A stretch of DNA of 64,000 nt, from positions 558,001 to 622,000 of the forward strand of contig NZ_CP011120.1 in the NCBI RefSeq assembly GCF_001628715.1. The letters run 5' to 3'. The first letter of the stretch is position 1, and the number at the start of each line of letters is the position of its first letter. Made by a program: the position numbers and the translations under genes. Positions 1 to 8,730 of the stretch are shown piece after piece. Below the pieces are notes generated by a model that saw only the letters and a list, made by a program, of their open reading frames with translations, searched no databases and was not told the origin of the DNA. This stretch comes from Acetobacter oryzifermentans (GTDB taxonomy: Bacteria > Pseudomonadota > Alphaproteobacteria > Acetobacterales > Acetobacteraceae).

Positions 1-197
1 GATTCGTGCAGCCCAAACAGCGTGCTGCCGGTGGGGATAACAATGGCCAGTGCAATAAGCTCAAACAGCAATACGTGGCGCACACGGTCTGCCGTGCCGC
101 GCGTGCCCACAGCAGGGGCATTTTGTGCAGCATGATGATCTGCCATGGTAGAGGAGGCCGGAGCGGCCTGAAGGGAACTGAATGTTTGCGTTGACAT
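1..197 (-). CDS. PACE-family efflux transporter, N-terminal part
   Basis: The reading frame starts at an ATG (195-197, complement) and runs off the left window edge, so only about 65 residues are visible. A polar leader of about 37 residues is followed by a TADRVRHVLLFELIALAIV stretch and a PTG turn, the opening of the first membrane helix in the PACE (chlorhexidine efflux, BTP) family. Family members are four-helix inner-membrane proton antiporters that export biocides and short-chain diamines. The gene is divergent from a LysR regulator at 260, the arrangement known for aceI/aceR. Assignment rests on one motif region only. Confidence 0.6.
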   Translation of the reverse strand, partial: MSTQTFSSLQAAPASSTMADHHAAQNAPAVGTRGTADRVRHVLLFELIALAIVIPTGSTLFGLHE

Positions 198-259
198 GCC
201 GCGCAATCTATCGTCATCACGGCTAAAGGAAAGATAAGAACCATCAGGAAAACAGATGG

Positions 260-1171
260 ATGAATGTCTCGCTCGAACAGCTTGAAGCCTTTGTTGCCAC
301 AGCGGATGCGGGCTCGTTTTCCGCAGCAGCCCGCCGTTTGGGGCGTGCGCAATCTGCTATTAGTACGCATGTGGCCAATCTGGAGGTGGATCTGGGGCTG
401 GAATTATTCCTACGCACCGGGCGCACACCTGTATTGACACCAGAAGGTGAACGCCTGCTGCGTGAGGCCCGCGTGGTGTTAGACCGGCGCGAGCACCTGA
501 TAGGCGTGGCCCGATCTTTAGAAAATCAGGTTGAAAACCGGCTGGTTGTGGCAATAGATGAATTGTACCCCGAATACGCTCTGGGCCCGGTTTTTGCCGA
601 ATTTGCCGAACACTTCCCCTATGTGGAAATGGAAATCCTTTTCCCGCTCATGGAGGATGTTGGCCAGCTTGTGCAGGAAGGGGCCGCGCATCTGGGGGTT
701 ATGTGGCAGCAAACACGTATGCCGCCAGATCTGGCGTTTCGCACCATCGGGCGGGTGCCGCTTAAACTGGTATGTGGGCGCAACCACCCATTGGCAGCAT
801 GCGGCCCCATAGCGTGGGAAGATCTTAAACGGTATCGGCAGATCATGGTGGCTGCCCGTGGGCAGGAGCGCGAACGCCAACACCTGCGCGTAGCGGGCGA
901 GGTGTGGTGGGTAGAAAGCCACTGGGTCATTCTGGAGCTGGTGAAGCACAATATCGGTTGGTCATTTATTTCAGATCATATTTTAGCGGCCTCTCCCGCA
1001 GCACCAGATATTGTTACGCCCCCCTTGGCGTTTGATGCCGGAGATAGGCCCGTGCCGTTGGCTGTGGTGTGGCATCACAAACGGCCGCAAGGCGCGGCTG
1101 CGCGCTGGTTACGGCAACGCCTCTGTGCCTCGGAGTCTGTTTTGTATAAAGGGCCAAAGGCCAGTTCATAA
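260..1171 (+). CDS. LysR-family transcriptional regulator
   Basis: A 303-residue protein of normal LysR length. Residues 1-60 form the winged helix-turn-helix (LEQLEAFVATADAGSFSAAA, then RAQSAISTHVANLE), and the rest is the periplasmic-binding-like effector domain. AGGAA lies just upstream of the ATG at 260. It is divergent from the PACE efflux gene with 62 bp between starts, so it most likely controls that gene. It also lies directly upstream of the amine dehydrogenase operon on the same strand, so it might sense an amine. The effector is not readable from sequence. Confidence 0.9.
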   Translation: MNVSLEQLEAFVATADAGSFSAAARRLGRAQSAISTHVANLEVDLGLELFLRTGRTPVLTPEGERLLREARVVLDRREHLIGVARSLENQVENRLVVAIDELYPEYALGPVFAEFAEHFPYVEMEILFPLMEDVGQLVQEGAAHLGVMWQQTRMPPDLAFRTIGRVPLKLVCGRNHPLAACGPIAWEDLKRYRQIMVAARGQERERQHLRVAGEVWWVESHWVILELVKHNIGWSFISDHILAASPAAPDIVTPPLAFDAGDRPVPLAVVWHHKRPQGAAARWLRQRLCASESVLYKGPKASS

Positions 1172-1323
1172 AAGCATGATCAATTGTAATGGATTGATAT
1201 TTAATAAAATACAGCCGTTGTAACAAAACAACAATGCCACCTTAAAGCACATGTTTTGTCTTGCAGGCGAAATGAGAAACGCTATGATACCGAAACATTC
1301 CGGTATCGAGAGAAACAGTTCGC

Positions 1324-2529
1324 ATGTCTCTTCAAAAAGTCCGTCCCTCTCTGCTGCGCGCTCTTTTGGGCAGTGCAGCCATTCTGACCATGGGAGGAAC
1401 CGCCGCCAAGGCAGCGGAACCCGTATTACAGACCGAGCAGAGTGACGTTATTACCCTGCCAGCTTACTCCCCCCACACCATTTTGGTGGAAGATGCGGTT
1501 TACACCCACAACAAGGATGGCCGCGTTTATGTAGTGGATGCCGATTCCGGCAAACTGCTGGGCATGGTGCAGGCCGCCTATAACGCCAACATGGCGCTTA
1601 CGCCCGATGCCAAGCGCATTTATGTGGCAGAAACCACATGGGAACGCGGCAACCGTGGCGCACGGAACGATCTGCTGGCTGAATATGATGCCAACACGCT
1701 TAAGATCACATCCGATGAAAAACTGCCCGCCCGCGCACTGGTTACGCCTAAAAAGAACGACTTCGCGCTGAATGCCGATGGCTCTCGTTCCTACGTGTAT
1801 CAGATGAGCCCCAGCAACGCCGTGGAAGTGGTGGACAACACCGCCCATAAGGTGACGCAAACGGTAGAAATTCCCGGTTGCGCGCTGGTGTATCCGTGGG
1901 GCAACGCTGGCTTTTCCTCCCTATGTGCAGATGGCACGCTGGCCAATGTTAGCCTTGGGGCAGATGGCAAGGTGGGCATGATGCACACCGCACCGTTCTT
2001 TGAACCCGATAAGGACGGTATTTTTGAACAAAGCCCCACTGTTGCGGCAGATGGCACGGCTTACTTCATCAGCTACAGCGGCATGGTGTACCCCACTAAA
2101 ATGGGGGAAAACAGCACGGTAGAAAAACCGTGGTCCTTGCAGGAAGGCGCGGGAATGAAAGCCGCCCCCGATTCCTCCAAGCCGTTTGAAGTAACATGGC
2201 GGCCCGGTGGCTGGCAGATTGCCGCACTGCACAAGGCATCTCACCAGATGTATGTGCTGATGCACAAAGGCACGTTCTGGACACATAAGGATAACGGCAC
2301 GGAAGTGTGGGTGTTTGATACGCAAACCCACAAGCGCATCCGCCGCTATCCGCTTAAAGTGGCCAGCAACCTTGTAGGTGTTACGCAGGACGCACACCCG
2401 CTGATGTTCACTGCCAATGAAGATAATGGTGATTTCTTTGTTTCTGATGCGCTTACAGGCAAGCCCCTGCGCACCATAAAGGCCCTTGGCACATCCCTTA
2501 TCTTTACGGTTGCGCCGGGTGAAGGATGA
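1324..2529 (+). CDS. mauB: TTQ amine dehydrogenase heavy (beta-propeller) chain, MauB/AauB type
   Basis: A 401-residue exported protein with an N-terminal signal ending near AAKAAEP. The mature part is repetitive beta-propeller sequence (VYVVDADSGKLLGMV, MALTPDAKRIYVAET, TEVWVFDTQTHKRIRRYPL, FFVSDALTGKPLRTI), as in the large subunit of methylamine and aromatic amine dehydrogenases. In that family the heavy chain holds the light chain that carries the tryptophan tryptophylquinone cofactor in the periplasm. It is first in the B-E-D-A order typical of mau and aau clusters and overlaps mauE by 4 bp. Sequence alone does not tell whether methylamine, an aromatic amine or another primary amine is the substrate. 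Confidence 0.92.
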   Translation: MSLQKVRPSLLRALLGSAAILTMGGTAAKAAEPVLQTEQSDVITLPAYSPHTILVEDAVYTHNKDGRVYVVDADSGKLLGMVQAAYNANMALTPDAKRIYVAETTWERGNRGARNDLLAEYDANTLKITSDEKLPARALVTPKKNDFALNADGSRSYVYQMSPSNAVEVVDNTAHKVTQTVEIPGCALVYPWGNAGFSSLCADGTLANVSLGADGKVGMMHTAPFFEPDKDGIFEQSPTVAADGTAYFISYSGMVYPTKMGENSTVEKPWSLQEGAGMKAAPDSSKPFEVTWRPGGWQIAALHKASHQMYVLMHKGTFWTHKDNGTEVWVFDTQTHKRIRRYPLKVASNLVGVTQDAHPLMFTANEDNGDFFVSDALTGKPLRTIKALGTSLIFTVAPGEG

Positions 2530-3068
2530 GCCTGCTGGCTGAAACAGCCCCGCTTGCGGCCCTGTGCGCAGGGGGCATTGGCACCATGTTTTTGGTGGCT
2601 GGTGTTTCCAAATTGCGTGGGCATGATGCGTTTTTAGGCACGCTGGCCTCTTACCGGCTTTTGCCCTCATGGTCATACGAAGGTGTGGCATGGGGCTTGG
2701 CTGGGGCAGAGGTTCTGACTGGTCTGGCGCTGTTTTCCGGCTTTGCCGCCGGGCTTGGCGGTTTGGCTGCTGCGGCCATGCTGGTGGTGTTTGCACTGGC
2801 TATGGGCATAAACGTTGCCCGTGGGCGCACCAGCCTGTCTTGCGGGTGTACGCCCGGTTTGGTGTCCGAAACTTTGTCATGGAAGCTGGTAGCCCGCACC
2901 GTGTTGTGCGTGCCGCTGGCGCTGGCCCCGCGCTTTGCCTCTGGCGTTTCTGCCTTTGTATGGGGGCAGGGCGTTATGGCGGGTGTGGCGCTGTATCTGG
3001 TGTGGTTGGCACTGGTGGCCTTGCCGCCAGAACGCGTACCCGGATCTGGCGGAGGGCAGGAAGCATGA
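2526..3068 (+). CDS. mauE: MauE-like membrane protein for amine dehydrogenase maturation
   Basis: A 180-residue inner-membrane protein with about four to five hydrophobic helices and a central SLSCGC cysteine pair. This matches MauE, which is needed together with MauD to form the disulfide-rich light chain. The ATG overlaps the heavy-chain stop (ATGA), so the genes are translationally coupled. The next gene overlaps it in the same way. Confidence 0.9.
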   Translation: MSLLAETAPLAALCAGGIGTMFLVAGVSKLRGHDAFLGTLASYRLLPSWSYEGVAWGLAGAEVLTGLALFSGFAAGLGGLAAAAMLVVFALAMGINVARGRTSLSCGCTPGLVSETLSWKLVARTVLCVPLALAPRFASGVSAFVWGQGVMAGVALYLVWLALVALPPERVPGSGGGQEA

Positions 3069-3670
3069 TGCTGTTTTTGTACATCTGGCAGGGGCTGCTT
3101 ACGGTTCTGGCCCTTGGGCTTGCCGTTATGCTGGTGGCCTTGGCCCGCCAGATTGGCGTGCTGCACGAACGCCTTGCACCCTTAGGGAATCAGGAAGCCA
3201 AGCCGGGGCTGGATGTGGGGCAGATTGTGCCGCGTCTGGTTTTGCATACGCTACAGGGCCAGCCTTTTGTGGTGGGCGATACCCTGCCCGCAGGAGCCAA
3301 GCAGCTTTTGCTGTTTGTGGCGGCGGAATGCCCGGTGTGTAAGCGCGTTATCCCCATTGCACGGCAGGTGGCTGCCGAACGCGGGTTAGACCTTATTTTT
3401 GTGGGCGATGGCCCCGAACCTGAATTGAAAAGCATGGTGGCTGCCCGCCCGGAAATGCAGGGTGTTCCCCTGATAACCGGCGTGGAGCTGGCCCTTGTGC
3501 TGCAAATTAACCGTATGCCAGCCATGGTGCTGCTTGATGAACGCGGCACCATTCTGGCCAAAGACCTCGTGAATACCCGGCGTCAGATCGAAGGGTTGCT
3601 TGGCAACGTTACCGCCACACCCCCGCAGGGTCTGACCGATACAGGAGCAATGTCTCATGCTGCCGTCTGA
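3065..3670 (+). CDS. mauD: MauD-like thioredoxin-fold protein, CPVC active site
   Basis: A 201-residue protein with one N-terminal membrane anchor (residues about 3-26) and a periplasmic thioredoxin-like domain. The redox pair is C89-P-V-C92, in the MauD context ECPVCKRVIPIAR, followed by a RMPAMVLLDERG strand containing the cis-Pro region. MauD is thought to form or isomerise the six disulfides of the light chain. The start at 3065 (ATGATG) overlaps the mauE stop. A longer open frame reaching back to 2669 is out of frame with mauE and was not used. Confidence 0.9.
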   Translation: MMLFLYIWQGLLTVLALGLAVMLVALARQIGVLHERLAPLGNQEAKPGLDVGQIVPRLVLHTLQGQPFVVGDTLPAGAKQLLLFVAAECPVCKRVIPIARQVAAERGLDLIFVGDGPEPELKSMVAARPEMQGVPLITGVELALVLQINRMPAMVLLDERGTILAKDLVNTRRQIEGLLGNVTATPPQGLTDTGAMSHAAV

Positions 3671-4244
3671 AAACAAGAACTCCGCAGAACAGGGCACCCT
3701 GTTTGACCGGTTGACCGAATCTCTGCTCCGCCGTTTTGCGGGCAAAACATCCCGCCGTGGCGTGGTGGCAAAGCTGGGCGGCGTGGCCGCTGCCGTGCCG
3801 CTGTTTCCGCTGCTGCCGGTAAGCCGCGCCAATGCGGCTTCTTCCTCTGCCGCCAAGGCCGTGGCCAAGGCTACAACGCCGTTTGGCGCCAAAGCGCAGG
3901 CTAAAGATGCCAATGCGTGCGATTACTGGCGTTATTGCGCTATTGATGGCAATTTGTGCTCTACCTGTGGGGGTGGCGTTCATAGCTGCCCGCCGGGCAC
4001 AGCGCCTTCTCCCACATCATGGATTGGTAGCTGCTACAACCCGCAGGATGGCAATTCCTACATGATTGCGTATCGTGATTGCTGTGGCCAGGATTCCTGT
4101 AACGAGGTGACCTGCCTGAACACGGATGGAGATCAGCCTTCCTACCGCCCCATGGCTAATAATGACATCATCTGGTGCTTTGGCACGGGCACGTCTGAAA
4201 TGTACAACTGCTCCACGGCTGCGGTGATCGGGAAAGCTTCCTGA
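3657..4244 (+). CDS. mauA: TTQ amine dehydrogenase light (catalytic) chain
   Basis: A 195-residue precursor. A twin-arginine-type leader (TSRRGVVAKLGG, residues 31-42) precedes a cysteine-rich mature domain. The two cofactor tryptophans are W122 (SPTSWIGSC) and W173 (NNDIIWCFG). They are 51 residues apart, exactly as W57 and W108 in the Paracoccus enzyme. D97 and D141 fall at the places of the conserved Asp32 and Asp76, so the catalytic apparatus looks complete. The start has AGGAG 8 nt upstream and overlaps the end of mauD. The mature enzyme works in the periplasm and releases aldehyde and ammonia. Confidence 0.95.
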   Translation: MLPSENKNSAEQGTLFDRLTESLLRRFAGKTSRRGVVAKLGGVAAAVPLFPLLPVSRANAASSSAAKAVAKATTPFGAKAQAKDANACDYWRYCAIDGNLCSTCGGGVHSCPPGTAPSPTSWIGSCYNPQDGNSYMIAYRDCCGQDSCNEVTCLNTDGDQPSYRPMANNDIIWCFGTGTSEMYNCSTAAVIGKAS

Positions 4245-4246
4245 TT

Positions 4247-4756
4247 ATGTTGCGTGCTGTTTTCCGCCTTGCCGTGCCTGCTGTTGCAGCGTGTGCAACA
4301 CTGGTTTTGGCAGGCGGGGTGGCACGCGCGGCAGATGCCGTGCCGGGGGCCACAAGTTTAAACCCCACGCAGGTTGCTTATCTTTCGCACTGCGGGGGGT
4401 GCCACGGTATTGCGGGCGTATCTGGCCCAACCTTTGTGCCTCTGCTGCGTGATAGCGTGGGCAGCTTTGCCTGCACGGATGAAGGGCGGAAATATCTGGT
4501 GCAGGTGCCCGGTGTTTCCATGTCCCTCATTCGGGATGATCAGCAGTTGGCAGATGTCATGAACTTTGTGCTGATTGATCTGGGCGGCAAAAGCACGCCG
4601 CCGGGCTTTAAGCCCTATACAGCCGCAGAAGTGCATGAATGGCGGCAACACCCGCTTTCTATGCCAGACTTCATGGCCAACCGTGCGCATGTGCTGGAGC
4701 GCTCTTTGGCTGCGTGTCATCGTGGCAACAATGGCGCGGCTGCAACAGTAAAGTAA
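4247..4756 (+). CDS. periplasmic mono-haem cytochrome c of the amine dehydrogenase operon
   Basis: A 169-residue protein with a cleavable signal (to about AARAADA) and one haem-binding motif, C49-G-G-C52-H53. It starts 2 bp after the light-chain stop, so it is co-transcribed and is the likely electron acceptor of the enzyme. The usual acceptor in methylamine operons is the copper protein amicyanin; none is visible here. With a single CxxCH it is not a MauG di-haem enzyme, so cofactor maturation must come from elsewhere. Confidence 0.85.
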   Translation: MLRAVFRLAVPAVAACATLVLAGGVARAADAVPGATSLNPTQVAYLSHCGGCHGIAGVSGPTFVPLLRDSVGSFACTDEGRKYLVQVPGVSMSLIRDDQQLADVMNFVLIDLGGKSTPPGFKPYTAAEVHEWRQHPLSMPDFMANRAHVLERSLAACHRGNNGAAATVK

Positions 4757-4882
4757 CACGGTAAGCCCTGTTCTGCGGGGCTGCTCTCGGCTAGATCACA
4801 GCTTTGGGCCACAACACTGTAAAACAGAAGCAAACCCGCCCCCTGCCGCGGTTGTTTGTGGATAATGGGAGTATCAGGGAGC

Positions 4883-6244
4883 ATGCGTTTGCGCCACCGT
4901 TTGTCCGCCGGTATGTGTTTTGCCCTGCAACTGGCAGCACTGCCTGCATTTGCGCAGGAAAAAACCACCCCCGATGATGCCGAGCGCCCTTTGGCGGTGG
5001 AAGAAACAGCAGCAGAAAAAAAGCAGGCCCAGAAGGATGAGGTGAATTTAAAAAGCCCTTCCAGCCACTCATGGTTTGATGATGTTGAAGGCCATATTGT
5101 GGTGGAAGCCGGTGTAAACGGTAACCCATGGACCAAAACAGGCCGCAACTGGGCGCAGTCTTACGTAGATAGGGCCAATACTGCCACACTTAACCAGATT
5201 ACAGGCACAATCTCCCACCCGGTAACAGAACTGGGCGATGGTTATGGGCTGGGTTTTGTGTTTGAGGTTCTGTATGGCTCCGATGCCCGGTTTAACCCCA
5301 CCATTGGCATGGGGGATGGCAACCTGACAGGCATATACCAGTGGACGCCCACGCAGGCGCATATTGATGCCCACCTGCCGTGGCTGACCAAAGGCGGGAT
5401 AGACCTGCAAATCGGCCAGCAATACGGTATTCAGGGTTTTGAAGGCACAGATGCGCTGGAACGGCCTTTTTATTCCTACAACTATTCATCCGATTACATT
5501 GTGCCGTTTGAAACCGTGGGTGTTCTGGCTACATGGCACATGACAGACCACGCAGCCCTTGTGCTGGGTGTAAACGCCGGTAACTCCACCACCTTTGGCC
5601 ATGCCAAAAACAATAGCCGCCCCAAAGGGTATTTTGGCTTCCAGTTTACAGAACTTGCAGATGGCAAGCTGGATGTTGCCGCCATTGGCTATTTTGGCCC
5701 GCAGCAAAGCGTGTACGCCATTGGGCGCGAAGCCAACCACGATATGGAATATATCGGAGACCTTCTGGCCTCCTACAAAATTAACGATAAAACCACCGTC
5801 ACCCTGAACGCCACCTACTTCCATGATGATTACCTGCGGGATGACGTTTATGGTGTAACGGCCTATTTCGCGCATGATTTCAGCGATGAACTGACGTTTA
5901 ACGCCCGTGGTGAAATTTTCCGTGATAATAATGGCGGCGTGGTGGGCAACAACACATCCCCCATGTCTTACGTGAACGAATTGCGTGGCCAGAACTATCC
6001 GTACGATTATGCACCCGGCACCACCTATGGGGAACTGACGGTGGGTGTTACGTACCGCCCCGGTTTTCTTAAACTGCCCAAAGGGTCTTTTTCCATTCGG
6101 CCGGAAGTGCGGCTTGATAAATCCCTTAACGGCACGCGGCCCTTTAACCGCGTTTCCCCCACGGATGATCCAAACGTGAACTATGCCAATAATGGCATGA
6201 ACAACATGTTCTGGTTCAGTTGTGATGCTATCTGGGCATTCTAA
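4883..6244 (+). CDS. outer-membrane beta-barrel protein of the amine dehydrogenase operon
   Basis: About 453 residues, with a signal peptide (MRLRHRLSAG to AFAQ), a charged linker, then alternating aromatic/polar strands through to a C-terminal phenylalanine (AIWAF), typical of outer-membrane barrels. The sequence resembles BBP2/porin-like proteins (FDDVEGHIVVEAGVNGNPW). An upstream GTG at 4856 or ATG at 4865 are alternative starts; I prefer 4883 because the signal peptide begins there. Its place between dehydrogenase genes suggests amine uptake, which is an inference. Confidence 0.75.
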   Translation: MRLRHRLSAGMCFALQLAALPAFAQEKTTPDDAERPLAVEETAAEKKQAQKDEVNLKSPSSHSWFDDVEGHIVVEAGVNGNPWTKTGRNWAQSYVDRANTATLNQITGTISHPVTELGDGYGLGFVFEVLYGSDARFNPTIGMGDGNLTGIYQWTPTQAHIDAHLPWLTKGGIDLQIGQQYGIQGFEGTDALERPFYSYNYSSDYIVPFETVGVLATWHMTDHAALVLGVNAGNSTTFGHAKNNSRPKGYFGFQFTELADGKLDVAAIGYFGPQQSVYAIGREANHDMEYIGDLLASYKINDKTTVTLNATYFHDDYLRDDVYGVTAYFAHDFSDELTFNARGEIFRDNNGGVVGNNTSPMSYVNELRGQNYPYDYAPGTTYGELTVGVTYRPGFLKLPKGSFSIRPEVRLDKSLNGTRPFNRVSPTDDPNVNYANNGMNNMFWFSCDAIWAF

Positions 6245-6292
6245 AAACCCGCTCCGCCGACCCACCACCGGCACAACACAGAGGATCAGCCC

Positions 6293-6883
6293 GTGCAGAA
6301 CCTGATATACGCCAATGCTGCCCTTACTGTTGTGCTGCTTGCGGCCTGCATTGTTATGGGCTTAATGCTGCGCCGTATCCGCCGCTTGTTTCAGGAAATT
6401 GCACCTGTGGGCGCACTTACCAGCTCACGCGGGCCACAACCGGGAGATGCCTGCCCACCGCAGCCTTTCCACACATTGGCGGGGGGTGTTCTGGGGCTGG
6501 CTGGTGGCGCCAAGCCGCGGCTGGTGCTGTTTGTTTCTGCAACATGCCCGATTTCTCGCAAGGTTATCCCTATTGCACGCAACTTCTGCGGGCGTGAAAA
6601 TCTGGAACTGGTGCTGGCGGGGGATGATGCCCCAACCATCCAGCAGCACTTTGCCCAGCAAACCAACACACCGGCTGCTGCGTTTATAAATGATCCGGCG
6701 CTGGGCCGTGCCTTGCAGGTAGATAAATTGCCTGCCGCGTTTTTGTTCGATCAGCAGGGCACGCTTATTGCCCGTGGGTTGGTGAACAACCGCGAGCATC
6801 TGGAAAGCCTGCTGAACGCGTGGGAAAGCGGGTTTAGCACGGTGCAAACCTATATGCAGCACACGCGCCGCAACCGCGCGTGA
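6293..6883 (+). CDS. second MauD-like protein with CxxS in place of CxxC
   Basis: A 196-residue paralogue of the MauD at 3065: an N-terminal anchor (residues about 5-26), then a thioredoxin-like domain. The active-site region TCPISRKVIPIAR lines up with ECPVCKRVIPIAR of the first copy, but the second cysteine is serine (C85, S88). KLPAAFLFDQQG matches the cis-Pro strand of the family. The start is GTG at 6293 with GAGG upstream. CxxS thioredoxins often act as isomerases or trap mixed disulfides, so this one may help shuffle light-chain disulfides. That role is inferred. Confidence 0.85.
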   Translation: MQNLIYANAALTVVLLAACIVMGLMLRRIRRLFQEIAPVGALTSSRGPQPGDACPPQPFHTLAGGVLGLAGGAKPRLVLFVSATCPISRKVIPIARNFCGRENLELVLAGDDAPTIQQHFAQQTNTPAAAFINDPALGRALQVDKLPAAFLFDQQGTLIARGLVNNREHLESLLNAWESGFSTVQTYMQHTRRNRA

Positions 6884-7011
6884 TGCTGGACGTGTAATTA
6901 TAAAATATTTGGTAATGATATTATAAATAATCGCAAATAGTTTTTATTGACTCTGCTGCTCATAACTTGCCAGATTTAAATTAAGTAATGGAAAAGAGCA
7001 GGAGTGCCACC

Positions 7012-7743
7012 ATGACCGACTCCTTTCATCTCCCCAAAATCTCTCTTGAAGGGTTGGAGAAAATTATTATCGCGTACAGTCATGTGCCCGATAATCCTAC
7101 GCTAGATATTCTTGCGCGGCTTACCAAAATGGGGTCTGCTGCTATCAGCAGAAACAATAAATTTCTAATGGATATCGGCGTTATTGCTGGTGCTGCAGAA
7201 AAAACAGTTACCCCTTTAGGCCAAAAGCTGGGGCATGCTCTGGAATATGCTTTAGGGGCCGATGCACAAGCATACTGGCGCGAGGCTATCTCTAGCAATT
7301 CTGCCATGATGGAGCTTATCACCACAGAAGATATCAAGCGTGGGATGAGCGAAAAGGATTTATCGGCACATATTCTAGATGTTTCGGTGCATAAAAAGCA
7401 TGCGCATACGCAAACAGGCGCACGGTGTTTGATAGATATTTTGTTAGAAAGCGGATTGCTTGAGCAAGATCAAGACATGCTTGTTGCCGCACCAGCACAG
7501 CCAGCCAAAGATAAGGCGCAACTGTTCGGCCTACAGGCAGAAGATTCCGCGCCAGATACCAAGGGCAGCGCGCCACCAGCCGCACTTATGGGGCTACCGC
7601 TTGCGGGGCAGAATACCACGCGCCCAGATATGCCCTACATCATGCTTAATCTGACATTGCCGGAAACCGAAGATCTAGCGGTTTATGAAAAAATATTTCG
7701 TGCTCTTAGGGAAAACCTTTTGGGGTTGCCCCCCTTGCCCTAA
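7012..7743 (+). CDS. unknown protein with winged-helix-like N-terminus
   Basis: A 243-residue soluble protein I do not recognise. The start at 7012 is chosen because AGGAG lies 7 nt upstream; an in-frame ATG at 6988 lacks this. Residues 1-75 (LEKIIIAYSHVPDNPTLDIL, SAAISRNNKFLMDIGVI, TPLGQKLGHALEYAL) read like a winged-helix DNA-binding domain that tracks a 'new clonal state'. The middle is helical, a Pro/Ala-rich linker follows at about 170-200, and the C-terminal segment (MLNLTLPETEDLAVYEKIFR) looks like a strand-helix module. It stands alone after an AT-rich 105-bp gap containing TTGACT (6947-6952). Confidence 0.7.
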   Translation: MTDSFHLPKISLEGLEKIIIAYSHVPDNPTLDILARLTKMGSAAISRNNKFLMDIGVIAGAAEKTVTPLGQKLGHALEYALGADAQAYWREAISSNSAMMELITTEDIKRGMSEKDLSAHILDVSVHKKHAHTQTGARCLIDILLESGLLEQDQDMLVAAPAQPAKDKAQLFGLQAEDSAPDTKGSAPPAALMGLPLAGQNTTRPDMPYIMLNLTLPETEDLAVYEKIFRALRENLLGLPPLP

Positions 7744-7887
7744 AGAGTGTTCGCTACCTGCAAGGCAGGCATGAGTATGGATATGTGCAACCTCTCCTAC
7801 AGCTAGGCGTTGGGGATAGCATGTGGCATGGTTTTACACGCAAAACCAACATGTTGCCGTTTACCGCCGGATTTAGGAGAACACGTT

Positions 7888-8724
7888 TTGGGTATTCCCG
7901 ATATCACACTGCACGATGGTCTTACTTTTCCCGTTATTACCTTTGGTACATACAAACTGAACGGTATAGCTGGCATGGAAGCAATGGTCAGCGCATTGGA
8001 TGTAGGGTACCATGCGCTGGATAGCGCCTTTAATTATGAAAACGAAGGCGCCGTAGGCCATGCCGTGCGCAAAAGTGGTAAAAAGCGGGAGAACCTGCGC
8101 ATTGCCTCCAAACTGCCAGGCCGCCACCATGATTATAACGAGGCACTGACAACAATTGAAGAATCCCTCTACCGTGCGCAGTTGGATTATTACGATCTGT
8201 ATTATATTCACTGGCCCAACCCCAAGGTTGGCAAGTATGTAGAGGCATGGCAGGCGCTTATTGAAGCCAAAAAACGTGGCTATGTGCGCTCTATTGCCGT
8301 GTGTAACTTCCTGCCCGAACATCTGGAAAAATTGCAGAAAGAAACAGGGGTTCTGCCATCTATCAACCAGATTGAGCTTTCTCCCTACTTCCCGCAGGAT
8401 GATATGCGGGCGCTGCATAAAAAGCTGAATATTCTTACCCAGTCATGGAGCCCCCTTGGCCGGGCCAACAAGCTGCTGCAAGATCCGCTGATTACAAAAA
8501 TTGCCCAGCGGCTCAACAAATCTACCGTGCAGGTTATCCTGCGCTGGCACCACCAGTTGGGTTGCGTGCCTATTCCCAAAGCTTCCAGCAAAGAACATCA
8601 GATTTCCAATATGGATATTTTTGATTTTTCACTGACAGAGCAGGATATGAAGGACATGGCAACCCTTGCCCGTCCTGATGGCCGCAGCCACGGGCAGGAT
8701 CCCGCAACGTACGAAGAGTTTTAA
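7888..8724 (+). CDS. aldo/keto reductase, probable TTG start
   Basis: A 278-residue NADPH-type aldo/keto reductase in the diketogluconate reductase group. The catalytic tetrad is visible as D45, Y50 (ALDSAFNYENE), K75 (IASKLPG) and H108 (YIHWPNP). QSWSPLG and VPIPKASS supply the cofactor-binding strand and loop. The open frame extends to an ATG at 7810, but its first 26 codons are unlike the family. AGGAG at 7875-7879 sits 8 nt before the TTG at 7888, which begins at the normal N-terminus, so I set the start there. A LysR gene follows 6 bp downstream, probably in the same transcript. Confidence 0.9.
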   Translation: MGIPDITLHDGLTFPVITFGTYKLNGIAGMEAMVSALDVGYHALDSAFNYENEGAVGHAVRKSGKKRENLRIASKLPGRHHDYNEALTTIEESLYRAQLDYYDLYYIHWPNPKVGKYVEAWQALIEAKKRGYVRSIAVCNFLPEHLEKLQKETGVLPSINQIELSPYFPQDDMRALHKKLNILTQSWSPLGRANKLLQDPLITKIAQRLNKSTVQVILRWHHQLGCVPIPKASSKEHQISNMDIFDFSLTEQDMKDMATLARPDGRSHGQDPATYEEF

Positions 8725-8730
8725 TTAACT

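Noticed and set aside
2669..3064. upstream extension of the MauD frame
   Set aside because: It overlaps mauE in another frame and adds unlikely Arg- and Cys-rich sequence; the ATG at 3065 gives the normal MauD start.
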